Part shown: positions 14,425 to 24,654 of the stretch, in pieces
Layout of the letters: every line of letters begins with the position of its first letter
Position numbering within the stretch: the stretch's first letter is position 1
From: Rhizodiscina lignyota
Lineage: Eukaryota; Ascomycota; Dothideomycetes; Aulographales; Rhizodiscinaceae
DNA length: 64,000 nucleotides
Direction of reading: 5' to 3'
NCBI GenBank assembly: GCA_010015805.1
Contig: ML978127.1
Location: 434,001 to 498,000, forward strand
Made by a program: the position numbers and the translations under genes
The notes under the pieces: generated by a model
Seen by the model: only the letters and a program-made list of their open reading frames with translations
Told to the model about the DNA's origin: nothing
Database searches by the model: none

Positions 14425-16798
14425 ATGGCCGATGAAATTAGATTCGTTCGTCTTATATCAGACAGCGGTGACGAACTCAATCCAGAGCCATCGATGTCAT
14501 CGATAGAGGAGAGAAGGTCGGACTCATCCTCATACGACTGCTTCGAGCCCTCTTTCGGCACGCATCGAAGGGGGCTCGAAATCCCAGCTGTGAAAGAATT
14601 CAAGATCCGCTCCAGCACCTCCGTTGCAAGAGAACCACAAGCTCCGTCTACCAGTACGGCAGATATAGCGTTCTTCTTGAAGCACACTGGGCCTCCTTCT
14701 GGCCACAATGCGCATGAGGCTGAGAGCGCTCCGAAAGCTGCAAAGACCAAAAGTAGTTTGGCATTATTCAAGCGCCGCAAGGGTGGCGAAAGTGGTTCAG
14801 CAAGGAGGTGAGCAACCCGGTCACGTTTATGAAGCTAGTCACTGATTTATGGAACAGCAAATCGAATTCAATTCAAAACCGAGATAGTCGTATTACATCA
14901 GGCTCCCTCAAAGTAGTCGAGAAGACGTCAACTACAGGTATGCCAAGAAGGTCTCAGCTCACTAGAAACTGCTAACGAGGTAATTACAGGCAAGAAATAT
15001 TATCAAATTATGCCAACAGATGAATATCCAGACCTTCACAGCATGTATTATGGCACGTAAGTTCATTGCGAACGGTCAGGCCTTTCAGTTGTTAATCAGC
15101 TTCAGCCATCGGCAAAATACATCTCGCCTCTCTACTCCTTTCTCCGAGCGCACAGCGACTGTCAACACCGACGCTCTCGATTCGTGGATCGCAAATCTTG
15201 GAACCTCAAGGTGGCAGAATGATACGCACCAACGGCCTAACCGCTTACGATCCATGGACACTGCGAGAGCTAGCAGTAGGCTCCTTGGAAAGGATGACAA
15301 TATCCTCTCATCCAGCGACTGGGTACTACCAGAGACTTCTTGGGCAGTCAAGGTTTTGGAGGAAGAAAAGTTAAGACAGGCTCGCGACAAGGACATACAA
15401 GGTCGCGAACTCTGTCAAGTTCAAACTTCATCCTCGGTTCCAGATGAGCGACTTTCTATTGAATTGCCGGACGAGCGACGGATGTCTTTTGTCAAGGTGA
15501 TGGATGCTGCTTTGAAGGACTTTTCGGTCGACGCCTCCTCGCATCAACGGAATAGCAATACCGCGGACCGTCTATTGCCGGTCAACGAGTATAAACCGCT
15601 TTCAGCTCACCACAAACTGACCGACTTCGCTGAGGCCCCAGAAGCTGCTTTATCTAGTGCTTCTACAACGGACACAGCATGCCAGCGTCGAGAAGAGGCG
15701 GGTCAAGGTGCCATCTTCAATACGCGGACAAGCCGAGAGGAGAAAGCACGAACTCGTAAGATTCGAGATTTGAATCAGGCCAAAAGAGATGGCAAAGATG
15801 CAAGGGTTGTCGTCGAAGTTGAGCCAAAAGTACGATTGGAGGCACTGACGCTCACAGACTGGCAGACTATGAAAGATGATCACCGTGATATGCGGTTGGC
15901 CACCTTACCATCGAACCTCCGACCCAATTCGTCACAGCATAAACCGTCTACTGTTTCACAAGAAGCTCGGACCGAAGGCACATTTACCGATGCTGAAATT
16001 GCAGGCCTTCCGCATACTCAGAGCCTTAAAGGGCCTGTTGAAAAGGGCAGACGTGCGCGAAGACCTCCCAGACTAGTGCTACCTGCTCGGATCGCTTCGC
16101 AACAGCTTGCCATTGCTGTCGGTGATGGCACAAAGACCGGAGTAGAGGCCAGAGCCTCGAAGATTCCCGAAGAAGAAGAAGCACCTGTGACCCAACTGGA
16201 TAACTCAAACAGCAACAGACCCTTCGATTCGCGCGAGTTGACAAAAGAGCCACGAGACTCTACGGACCGAGTCTCCAATGTTCCACGGAAAGGGCTGCTG
16301 GATCACTGGGAATCCGCCGCACAAGTTCCCGTACGACACGTTTCAGTGCCCACCGGTCCACCTAGCAGTTCGCAGGTTGTGGGCGAGGCTACGACAATGC
16401 GGCGAGCGCTAACTGCCCCGAACAGGACCTTGATGCGTCAGTCTGCTGAAATAGTCGATACTGCAGATTCTACACAGCTGACCTTGCGCCTTGGTCAGTT
16501 TCCCGCGCCGCCAATCCAAATGCAGCGCTCGAGTATCGGCTCCTCGCTCACCTCAGCATCCAAAGAGACACGTCTTGAGGCACGGGTGGAATCACTGGAA
16601 CGGGAAAACAAGTTACTTGAAGCGGCGCTAATGGCTGTGTTAAAGACGGGTGGGAAGCTCAATGGATGTCCTTGTAGTCTTGCAAAAGGTAAGGACGAGG
16701 AGCAGGAGCATTATAGGGGTATGGCAAGAAAAAGGAAGGGTCCACTAAGCATGTACTTGGAGACTAGATCTATACTCGACTCACCAAGCATAAAGTAG
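14425..16798 (+). CDS. Uncharacterised coiled-coil protein, 742 aa
   Basis: I do not recognise a family. Four exons, 14425-14807, 14858-14937, 14990-15056 and 15100-16798, join in phase through introns of 50, 52 and 43 nt with good GT/AG signals (the second with GCTAAC). The N-terminal ~200 residues are polar, with a basic patch near the end of exon 1. The block encoded by exons 3-4, around YYQIMPTDEYPDLHSMYYGT, is rich in aromatic and acidic residues and reads like a conserved motif. The middle is Ser/Thr/Arg-rich and probably disordered. Near the C-terminus (~residue 670) a short heptad-like segment LEARVESLERENKLLEAAL suggests a coiled coil, followed by a small Cys-containing tail. No signal peptide or membrane helix. 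The coding call is good; the start and function are uncertain. Confidence 0.72.
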
Positions 16799-17060
16799 GG
16801 CAGGAGGAGCATCATGTTCGGCACAGATTGAAGACAAAGTGTAATGAAATCACGAGTCAACGAGAGTATTCAATTGAGTAAGACGATTGATTTGAACCTA
16901 TCCAATGTGTAGCAGAGTCCGTTCTGCTCGTCGTATCTTATAGAAACAGTTTTGAAAGTCTTCTATTGAGACTTTGTGCGTCTCTTCCTCCGCCCTTACA
17001 AGTCCGTAACGTGGGTGCAGTCGACACCCTCCGTCTCTTCGCCAGTCACGGGATCTGAGC

Positions 17061-18026
17061 TTAAGTGTAATCTCTTTGTACATCAATGCCAAGAATTTGT
17101 AGAGCCTTACCATTTCCCCTCAAGTTCAAGCCCTGCAGCTGCTCGCTGAGAGCCTCCACCTCCCACGGACGAGGCAGTGTCTCAAGGTTCGGGCGTGGGT
17201 GGAGCTGTGCGTCGGTGAAGGTTTTGCGGAGTCCCTCCATCTCGATGTACCGGTCGTTGTCCTTTAGCTGCTGCAGCACCACACGGCTGATGTGCTCGTA
17301 CTCTTCGCCGATGTAGTATTCGCGGCCTTCGATCGACTGCTCGCGGAATGTCTCGTAGAATGCCCTGAACTTCTCTTCCGTTATCTGATTGAGGAGGTGC
17401 GCCGCATCCGGGGGAAGACCGTTCTGCAGCATCTTGTCGAGACCCTCGCGCGCCTTGGTTGCAGCCTCATGATCCTCCTCGGTCTTGACCGGCTTCAACT
17501 TTGCATGGTAGTAGAGGCGCTTCAGCTCCATACCTTCCCCGCCTCTCAAGTACTTCATGAACTGGGGGTTGAGCACATGCTGGCAATAGTATGTGAGGGC
17601 CTCCGCGTGAAACGCGTCGAGTGGAGCCTCATCAACACGAGCCACGAGCACTGGACCGTGTTTGGTCATCCAGTTGTACGTAGTGTTGCCGAAGGGCGGA
17701 GTGGTCTTGTCGACGTGGTGACCGATGATCGTGTGCAAGTAGGCGGCCTCGCGGTTAGTGTGAAAGGCTTGCGGGAGGCCATACTCCAGCTCGCCGCAGT
17801 CGCGAGGCTCAACGCGAAAGGTGCGCACCGGAATGCCGAGGATATCGGTGAGAGGGCAGGTTCCGACGGCCTCGAGATCGGGGGAGGTGAAGATCGGGTG
17901 GAGAGGGTGGAGGAGGACGTTCTGGAATTTCGGGATTTTGAGCACGCTGACTTCCGTGTCGCTGTTGATGCGCACAGCTTTGATCTGGCCAAAGGCGATA
18001 GAAGACGCGCTTGCTAGAGCAGCCAT
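17061..18026 (-). CDS. Conserved-looking hypothetical protein, 321 aa
   Basis: A single uninterrupted frame of 321 codons from an ATG at 18026. The composition is that of a soluble globular protein with many aromatic residues (for example NTTYNWMTKHGPVLVARVD and GREYYIGEEYEHISR). No signal peptide, membrane helix or metal-binding motif was seen, and I do not recognise a family. It is convergent with the 742-aa gene to its left (262 bp between stops) and its promoter faces NUP53. Coding confidence comes from length, clean start and balanced composition; a function cannot be given. Confidence 0.75.
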   Translation of the reverse strand: MAALASASSIAFGQIKAVRINSDTEVSVLKIPKFQNVLLHPLHPIFTSPDLEAVGTCPLTDILGIPVRTFRVEPRDCGELEYGLPQAFHTNREAAYLHTIIGHHVDKTTPPFGNTTYNWMTKHGPVLVARVDEAPLDAFHAEALTYYCQHVLNPQFMKYLRGGEGMELKRLYYHAKLKPVKTEEDHEAATKAREGLDKMLQNGLPPDAAHLLNQITEEKFRAFYETFREQSIEGREYYIGEEYEHISRVVLQQLKDNDRYIEMEGLRKTFTDAQLHPRPNLETLPRPWEVEALSEQLQGLNLRGNGKALQILGIDVQRDYT

Positions 18027-18454
18027 GATGAACGATGTGGAAGGTGTTGTTCGTGTGCTGAGTGGGGTGGAGAAGAAAGAAGATTTTTCAACTTAAAACT
18101 GAAGAGGGCGGGTAGTGTTTATACTTTGTGACAATTGACAGTGAAGCGCACGATGGCAAAAACTGGAGCCTAGGAGCGAGTGAAAAGCCACGAAGTAAGA
18201 ACGAGAGTTCAAAGTTTTGCAAGGTTTCAATTCACTCGCCGCCTCTGTAATTCACTGCTTGAGGCCAATTCATTTGACCATCCAAGACGAACGCCTGGCA
18301 CGTTGTCCCAGTGACAGGAAATGACGAAGCAAGAAAACGCGATATCCTTCGCTATGCATCCAACACAATGCGGAGATGCCTGGTAACGCTCTCAAAAAAA
18401 AAAAAAAAAAGATGACGCTCCTTCTCTTCCACGACGTAAAATTAAAGTGCAAAC
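18027..18454. other. Intergenic region with a 17-base poly(A) run
   Basis: Upstream region of the 321-aa gene (minus) and 3' flank of NUP53 (minus). It contains an uninterrupted run of 17 A on the plus strand at 18394-18410, about 45 bp beyond the NUP53 stop; read on the NUP53 strand it is a T-run. No gene supported. Confidence 0.6.
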
Positions 18455-19809
18455 CTAATCCTCAAATCCACCCTTCAACCCACAAGTGTCCCAGCCCATC
18501 CACTGATCAACGACAAACCAGAATTTCCACCACACGCTCGCCTTGTCCTGGTCAAATGCGCCATCCTCCTTCCTTGGAATGCTCCCACCAATCAGTTCAC
18601 CTCCGCCGCTCAGGATCCAGCCAATCACGGGTATTTTTGATACTGTGCGCTGCCACAGTGAAGCAGCTGGCAGGAGAGCCTGTTCTGCAGGTAGCAGGAT
18701 AGCTCGCTTTGCGCCACGAATACGGAGCGTCGGTGGATCTGCTGCGTCAGCAGCAAAACCTGTTGACTGTGCCTGCGCCATATGTTGTTGCTGGCGAGGT
18801 GACACCGGGCCTGCAGAGGCTGGCTGAGGAACCGAGACCGACGTGGGAGCCGTAGCAGTCGCTGATGAAGCTGTGCCTGAAGGGGTCGGGGAGCCATTCG
18901 GCAAGCCATTGAGTGTGTGCGATGAGCCCTGTGAGGGGCTGGCCGTTGCGCTTTGGATGGCTTCTTGTGTTGCCGGGATTGGTACGTCCTCTCGATTGTA
19001 GAATCCTCTGTAGAGCTCGGCGTATGCTAGATAGCCCTTCAGTATGTGAGGACTGGCGAGAACAGCTCGATCGGCGGATTCTTGACTGTCAAATGTGACC
19101 TTGATCCAGTTGTCACCCCCCGCATAGCGATTCTTCTTCCGTAACGCATCGTCGGAAAGAGATCGATGTCCTGCAAATGAGCCAGCGTGGGAGAGAGTGT
19201 GGAATCGCTGAGTTGGCGCATCGCGTGCATACTCTTCGTAAAAGCAGCCACCAGAAGCGCGCTCATAGAAAGACAGCGCTGCATATTGTTGTACAGTAGG
19301 GATTCCATAGATGACGACTTCCGTGGGAGTCCCTGCTGGGACGCCCTGCGCCGGTGGTAGATTCTCAGGTGCCGTAGCTGTAGGTTCGGAAGATGGTGCC
19401 TGAGCTAAGGCTCCACCCATCGATGTGTTACGATCACGCAACGGAGTTTGCTTCAGAGTACGCTCCTTGAGGTTGCTGATAGCGGCATCCATTGCCTTGA
19501 GGTTCTCGTTGGCATCCTTGTCGGCCTGAGTGCGTGATGGAGTGGTCGTCCTGCTCCGGGAGAGGCCTCTCCGGCGCATGGACTTGCCAAAGGGACCTTT
19601 TTCCTGCGCTCGTTCGGTACGGTCGGGACTGCAAAGGACATTAGCAAATGCCTCATCTGATCAAAGAAGGGCCAAGCGAAAGCTGACGGAATGTCTGCCT
19701 GGGGAGTGTCTGGGCATATAAAACTCGGCCGCGGAGAGCATGCTGCGGTGCGCACAGATGCTGAAGGGAACGCACGGTCAATCATGGAGGCAGAGAACGG
19801 GTCGGCCAT
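18455..19809 (-). CDS. NUP53: Nucleoporin NUP53 (NUP35/MPPN family)
   Basis: The main exon 18455-19628 holds the family hallmarks: an RRM-like Nup35-type domain beginning TEVVIYGIP (~130 residues in), with GGDNWIKVTFDS and a long Ala/Ser/Pro-rich spacer, then the C-terminal membrane-binding segment (SKIPVIGWILSGGGELIGG) and the final CGLKGGFED block. Known role: a linker nucleoporin of the inner ring that contacts Nup170/Nup93 and the pore membrane. The PDRTERAQEKGPFGKSMRRRG stretch precedes the domain. The 5' end is uncertain. In the simplest model exon 1 is 19688-19809 (ATG at 19809), spliced by a weak GTCAGC donor, for 431 aa. An alternative first exon at 19870-19973 (start MNSFRQG) ends in a strong GTGAGT donor but cannot be joined cleanly. 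Identity is secure, the N-terminus is not. Confidence 0.85.
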
Positions 19810-19869
19810 CTCGATTGCGTATTGCGTGGAGGTTCAGAGGGGGGTGCATTGCAGAAGGAGGATACTCAC

Positions 19870-19973
19870 TCATCGTATTCAACAGCCCACGGCAGTCTGC
19901 GGCCCACTGAATCGATTGCTCTTTCCGCCTCCGGTACAGAGTGCACCTGCATTCCTTGACGAAACGAGTTCAT
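19870..19973 (-). other. Candidate upstream exon, possibly NUP53 exon 1
   Basis: On the minus strand an ATG at 19973 opens 34 codons with protein-like composition (containing VHSVPEAERAIDSVGRRLPW) followed directly by a GTGAGT donor at 19869. It lies 60-140 bp upstream of the NUP53 exons in the same orientation. It ends in phase 2. Among downstream acceptors, one with YAG plus a TTGAC branch site (19761) gives a frame mismatch at the next intron; a GAG acceptor at 19732 preserves frame. If not spliced it would be a 35-codon upstream ORF ending at TGA. Either way it deserves transcript evidence. Confidence 0.45.
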
Positions 19974-20722
19974 TGTGAAAGGCGCCTTCCACCTCTGCTC
20001 TCCACCAGATCTTGACAGCCCTTGCCGATTCTATCTGTTGCGTCGATGGCTTTACCACTTCAAGATCACTGTCTATCCAAGTGTAGGGAAGTGCTGTCCT
20101 GGACAGATGCCTTATGCCCCGCGAATGTTGTGAACTTGTATCGGTATGTTTCGAGACGTGCTGATGAGAGTAGAAAGACGTGAACAACTCTTTTGAAGAG
20201 AGTCGATCTTTGTGGTTTGCACACGGCAGGCTCGAACGGCAGGATCGAAGGTGCGGACAGGTTTCACAGGTAGCTTTAGAGGAGGAGCTTTCGCAGTTGG
20301 GTTCTGGAGTTTGAAGGAAAGGTTTCCTGAGGAACGTCGTGAGAAGAGTGCTCTTAGAACATTTCGTGTTTACTGCTGTTTGCGATGTCCAGGACTTGCG
20401 CGCGCACCCCTGAAGCAATGCGCTCGAATATGATTGGTCCGAATCCCGGCATCGGCCCGGCATATCTCCGCGCTAAGTCTTTCGTCTCCTCAGTCCAGGG
20501 AGTCTCCTTCAATGCGAACTATGGACAATTCCCCATTGTCAACTCTACGCCTTGTTACCCTTTGTTCATGCACAGCAACAATGGTGTGTTGTGAGCATAC
20601 TCATATCACATCGAAAACAAAGAGTCCGATGCATATTATGGCTGGTCCCGATTGACAGTGTGACCGTCGTTCAATTATCTCTATCAACATATGCAACCAC
20701 CCCGTTCTGCGTTCAGAAGACC
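19974..20722. other. Intergenic region upstream of NUP53
   Basis: About 750 bp between NUP53 (minus) and the small membrane-protein gene (plus). A long minus-strand open frame here (19879-20463) is Cys/Ser-rich with no domain and runs through the candidate NUP53 exon in another frame, so it is treated as non-coding. Probably a bidirectional promoter region. Confidence 0.45.
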
Positions 20723-21253
20723 ATGTACCAGTTCCCTTCAACATTATCCCTCTTCGGCATCTCCATAGGCTATCCCGCCATCGTGTTTGTTCTCGTCGTT
20801 TCAGCCATCGCATTGAAAGTCCATTTGCTTAGACGAGCTGCGACTAATAAGAGTGCTGCTGTTGCTGATAAAAGCCCCGTCGTTCACAACACACCTGACA
20901 ACGAAGTTCACTTGAATCTTCTGTGTGCGCAGCAGGTAACGCTACACCTACAGTCTACTTTAGGTCCTATACAGATGGCACCTGGCCCTTTCTACAATCT
21001 CCCTGCCTGCAGTCGGGCGGCAATGTTCCACGAATCAATCGAGCTTTTCCACAAGATGCGTATCGACAACGGAACACACGCTTACGAAGTGGAAGATGCA
21101 GTAATTGACCTCCTTGACGCGAAATACTCAATCGGGGAACGTGTATGGCTCACTAATAGCTTTCACAGACTCTCCGCAAAGCAAAATTCCATCGAGATTA
21201 AGAATGTCCAGGAGCTATACGATGGCTTGGTCCGTCGACATGGTGAGAGGTAA
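20723..21253 (+). CDS. Small single-pass membrane protein, 176 aa, unknown
   Basis: The frame begins at ATG 20723. After ~9 residues comes a hydrophobic stretch (LFGISIGYPAIVFVLVVSAI, ~residues 9-30) followed by a Lys/Arg-rich stop-transfer segment (LRRAATNK), so it is predicted to be a single-pass membrane or signal-anchored protein. The remainder is a soluble domain with no family I recognise. The frame closes at TAA in a context (GAGAG|GTAAGA) that also matches a splice donor, so the gene may continue into a further exon. It sits in a stretch of lineage-restricted-looking genes (20.7-24.3 kb). Evidence is composition and length only. Confidence 0.4.
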   Translation: MYQFPSTLSLFGISIGYPAIVFVLVVSAIALKVHLLRRAATNKSAAVADKSPVVHNTPDNEVHLNLLCAQQVTLHLQSTLGPIQMAPGPFYNLPACSRAAMFHESIELFHKMRIDNGTHAYEVEDAVIDLLDAKYSIGERVWLTNSFHRLSAKQNSIEIKNVQELYDGLVRRHGER

Positions 21254-21930
21254 GACAGACCTGCGAAAGACTGAAACTATCCTAAGTAAGTCTATTTCCA
21301 TTCACAAATCATGAAACGTTTCAATTTGCCGGCTTTACTATTTCTCATAGCTGTGCCAATGAAGTCAACAATCCTAAATCTTCAGTTCTATTAATAGCTC
21401 TCTTTGTGTCGGCAGACCCTCATCTTTCGTTGAAAGATCTTGCCCAACGGTGTTGCTAAACCCCGATGTGTCTCTTTGTTTTCAAACAAGCGCTTTCATT
21501 CCGCTGTTCAAACCATGAGTCTCACACAAAGGTACATCGCGAAGCCATCAGCCTCCACCTTTGGACCGTCTCAGATCTGCCATTGTACTTATATCGATTC
21601 GATATCCACGGCTGCGGATCGGATGCAGTCCCTATCTCACTCTATCATCGACTTTCACCTCAGGGAGTGCCGCTCATTTGGATTTTCTGTACAATCTCAA
21701 TTCGAGTTTTGTTGCATGCTTACTTTTAATGGGAGTTACGGCCTCTATTGAAGGACACACTAATTACATACCTGACACGGACCGCAACATCTCCAAAATA
21801 CCTTCGATTCCGCCCAATTCCGCCAGCGGCCGATCGTAGGACTGACTAAAACAGACTGCTTTTAAGCTTGAGAGGCATTCCTTCCCCTTTTCGATCTCCT
21901 TGTCCTATTCTCTGTGGAATCACAGTCGCT
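21254..21930. other. Intergenic region, nothing recognised
   Basis: About 680 bp of low-complexity-free sequence without a supported gene. Three overlapping plus-strand open frames near 21440-21840 are shadows of one another with no domain. If the 176-aa gene has more exons they would lie at the left end of this stretch. Confidence 0.4.
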
Positions 21931-22245
21931 ATGATCTCTGGACTTGTATCCGGCATCCTCGCAAAGCGTCGAGCATCCAAACCCTCCTTTCCTTCAAAGA
22001 CTTCAAAGGGCGTAGAGGCTTCACAATATGCCTACCAACGAGAAGCACACGTCCACCCACCTCCATACTCCGCAGAAAATGAAAAATCGCATGGCGTGGA
22101 GCCTCCTTCATCTGCAGCAATCTTTGATGGCCGATATCCGTACAAGCCGGATTTTCCTTTCGAACAGCTATTGCCACTCAGACAACTTCCACCCAGATCA
22201 TGGTGGCAGCCTGCATCCGCGTCTGAGGGTTGGTGGGGAATGTAG
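21931..22245 (+). CDS. Small hypothetical protein with PPPY motif, 104 aa
   Basis: ATG at 21931 opens 104 codons. The first ~12 residues are mildly hydrophobic (MISGLVSGILA) and followed by a basic stretch. The middle contains HPPPYS, a PY motif of the kind bound by WW domains of Rsp5/Nedd4 ubiquitin ligases, and the C-terminus is Pro/Trp-rich. I recognise no family. The PY motif plus a possible short anchor would fit a small adaptor, which is speculation. The longer frame starting at 21868 begins with TTG and was not used. Confidence 0.4.
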   Translation: MISGLVSGILAKRRASKPSFPSKTSKGVEASQYAYQREAHVHPPPYSAENEKSHGVEPPSSAAIFDGRYPYKPDFPFEQLLPLRQLPPRSWWQPASASEGWWGM

Positions 22246-22880
22246 CTCAGGATGAGGGTATACCATGTATTCCAAGAAGGGACTTGATTCCCACTAGCGC
22301 TCTCAGACTCGTACGTGCATTTATTCAAATATTGATCACAAGGCTGCTTGTGATACATTCTAATGGCATTCCAGCTCCTTATATATTCATAAACTCGCTC
22401 ACCTTTTAGTTATATCATCCGTGTTTTAACGGATCAATATACACATACTTGACATCATATTCCACAACTACAGCAGGCTTGTTCGCCAGTAATCAACACA
22501 ACGTTAAGAGGTACGAAGCTCTTTTGGCTCGCAGATACGCCCGTTTTCTCCGTGTCTACCGCTCTGGGCCTGCTATATGGTACAAAATGGGCAAAGCTGG
22601 AACAAAGCCACACAATGACGTTGTGTCCGAACGGATCACCAACTCTCTTTGACTTCACAATACACGCTACAGGAATATATATATCTGTATCTCTCTCTCT
22701 CACTCACTCACATTCGTTCTCTGGTCGTACCATCGTCGTTTCAGCAGTGTTACTGACATAGAAGTACCACACTACAACCGAGGTTCTGCAGATTCAACAT
22801 CCATCACTACGACTTGCTCGACCAACCTCACGGCTGCACCTGTCATAAGCAACTTTCAACTTCATTCCATACACAATAAT
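22246..22880. other. Intergenic region with TA/TC microsatellite
   Basis: No gene supported. A short AT-then-CT microsatellite lies at about 22674-22712 (ATATATAT, then CTCTCTCT, then CACTCACTCAC), roughly 170 bp upstream of the next start codon, in what is probably the promoter/leader of the gene at 22881. Confidence 0.5.
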
Positions 22881-24287
22881 ATGGCCATCTCTTCTCCTAC
22901 GGTTATACCTAGTCTGGTCGTCACGACACTGGTGATAACTGTCTTTCCTTCCGATGTACCCTCGTCAACGGCGGCCCCAAGTTCAACACATTCTGCAAGG
23001 ACCTCTCCCTCCGCTCGCCCAACTACCATCTCCACGCATTATTCGAAAACCTCTATCTCTACTCGCCCAACTAGCGTTTCCACATCTAAGCATGTCGCAA
23101 CAGCTACCAGCACAGGTGTGAGCGCGTCCAAACAGGCCAGTCCAGTCGAACATTCTTATAACAGCAGCGGCGGGCCTCTTGTGACTAGCTTTCTGGTTGT
23201 TTTTGCCGTGTTCTTTGTCCTGTTTGGCACAGTAGCCATTCGCAGTGGTTACATCCTTGCGCGAGAGAATGATCCGGACTTTCCTCAGGAGAGGAAAGCC
23301 AGGGGATACAAGCCGCCGTTTCCATCACGTCCGGCGAAGAACTCTGCTCGCTATAAGAGGGAGCTCGTAAAGTTTTACATAGCCAATGTCATCGAATGGC
23401 CGGGTATCCAGTTATACCATTTTGTAAAGCTCTTGAAGAAATCCAAGGTTGGGAGCTCGTTCCACGATGGGTGGTACAAAACAAGAGCTACCGTGAGGAG
23501 CCATATCAATAGTCGGTTTCCCACATCCGCTGCACAGCGATTAGGCTCCGTAGACACACGACCAGTCTACGGTGACCGCCGGAGAGATCCTCATCGACCT
23601 GCAACGAGCCTTTCCGGTGTGACAGTGTGGCCAGGTGACCCCACAGCTTTCCGCTCTAGGCAGCGTTCGCTGCCAAACAATGGTTTCCAGAATGTCCCCC
23701 TCTATGTTTCACAGGGCGAGCAGATTCCTCTGCAAGATTTTTCGTCGTCCCGGCCACGCCCAGGAACTATCACGGATCCAGGCCGTGATTCTTTCATCGG
23801 CCAGGGAGAATTTACTCTCCCTCCAATGAGGCCAGCTTCTTCGGTGTACTTCTGGAGTGATAACGACGAGCCTGGACACCTCCCAGCGCCGGCCCGGTCC
23901 CGAGGTGAGACTCTCTCTTACTTGGAGACGATGCGGATCTCGGTAATGAACAACCCCAGGAGTCTCTCTGCTTTCGACGACAATGAACTGTGGGACCTAC
24001 AGAGGGATCTTATGCAAAAGATGGTTGATGACGCCAAGCGATCAGGCCCTTCAAGAATGACGCAGAATGATTCCAACCGTCTTGCGGAAGTCAACATGGA
24101 GCTGGACAGAAGGCAGAATGCAGAAAATGACGAGCACCAGGAACCTAGTGATGACGAGTCTATCGACGATACACTTCACCCCTCTGACTCTGTATCTGTA
24201 GCGCGTTGGCCTCCAGTTCATAATCGCGCAGTTCCTAGGCCTACCTCTCTTAGAACCGAGGAGTCGCAGTTTGTTATTGGGGAGTAG
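22881..24287 (+). CDS. Ser/Thr-rich single-pass membrane protein, 468 aa
   Basis: One exon from ATG 22881. Residues ~25-90 are strongly Ser/Thr/Pro-rich with imperfect repeats (STxPT, STSK), likely O-mannosylated and outside the cell. One clear membrane helix follows (~97-122, SFLVVFAVFFVLFGTVAI), then a basic cytosolic flank and a ~340-residue tail that is Arg/Pro/Ser-rich and acidic near the end (ENDEHQEPSDDES). The layout resembles fungal wall-stress-sensor-like or Mid2-like proteins, but no WSC or other Cys-rich domain is present, so a sensor role is only an analogy. It could be a substrate of the PMT2 enzyme class encoded at 54.9-57.4 kb. Confidence 0.65.
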   Translation: MAISSPTVIPSLVVTTLVITVFPSDVPSSTAAPSSTHSARTSPSARPTTISTHYSKTSISTRPTSVSTSKHVATATSTGVSASKQASPVEHSYNSSGGPLVTSFLVVFAVFFVLFGTVAIRSGYILARENDPDFPQERKARGYKPPFPSRPAKNSARYKRELVKFYIANVIEWPGIQLYHFVKLLKKSKVGSSFHDGWYKTRATVRSHINSRFPTSAAQRLGSVDTRPVYGDRRRDPHRPATSLSGVTVWPGDPTAFRSRQRSLPNNGFQNVPLYVSQGEQIPLQDFSSSRPRPGTITDPGRDSFIGQGEFTLPPMRPASSVYFWSDNDEPGHLPAPARSRGETLSYLETMRISVMNNPRSLSAFDDNELWDLQRDLMQKMVDDAKRSGPSRMTQNDSNRLAEVNMELDRRQNAENDEHQEPSDDESIDDTLHPSDSVSVARWPPVHNRAVPRPTSLRTEESQFVIGE

Positions 24288-24654
24288 CCGTATTCATCGG
24301 TTTATTTCTTGGTCGTATACTGATTGCTATAATGTCCGTCCCTACGTCGCGAGCCACCCTCCGTAGCGAGCCAATCTACAGATACTTAGTCTTTTGAGTC
24401 ACCTCGATTCCGTCCAAAAACCTGTATTTGTTTAATTCTATAGAACTCTGAAATGGTACCCGGCCGTCAGGGCCAAAAATTTACAGCTACACCATTGGTG
24501 CCAAGACCCTTCACTCTCCGCTCGCTCTAGACACCTTTTTGTTTCGCATCTAATGTCAAACCACTATAAAAAAAAAAGTCCAAGACACGCGCGGGGAGCT
24601 GCATAATTAGTTAAGAGCTACCTAGTTCTTTGCATTAAACATTAACAAGTGCGC
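24288..24654. other. Convergent intergenic region
   Basis: About 370 bp between the stop of the membrane-protein gene (plus) and the stop of the SDR gene (minus). It contains a short A-run near 24568-24577. It holds the two 3' regions; no gene or repeat recognised. Confidence 0.5.

Noticed and set aside
18394-18410. Poly(A) run as the tail of a retroposed element
   Set aside because: No target-site duplication or element body is visible beside it; it reads as a simple homopolymer in a 3' flank.
19879-20463. 194-codon minus-strand frame upstream of NUP53
   Set aside because: Cys/Ser-rich random composition, and it reads through the better-supported candidate NUP53 exon in another frame.
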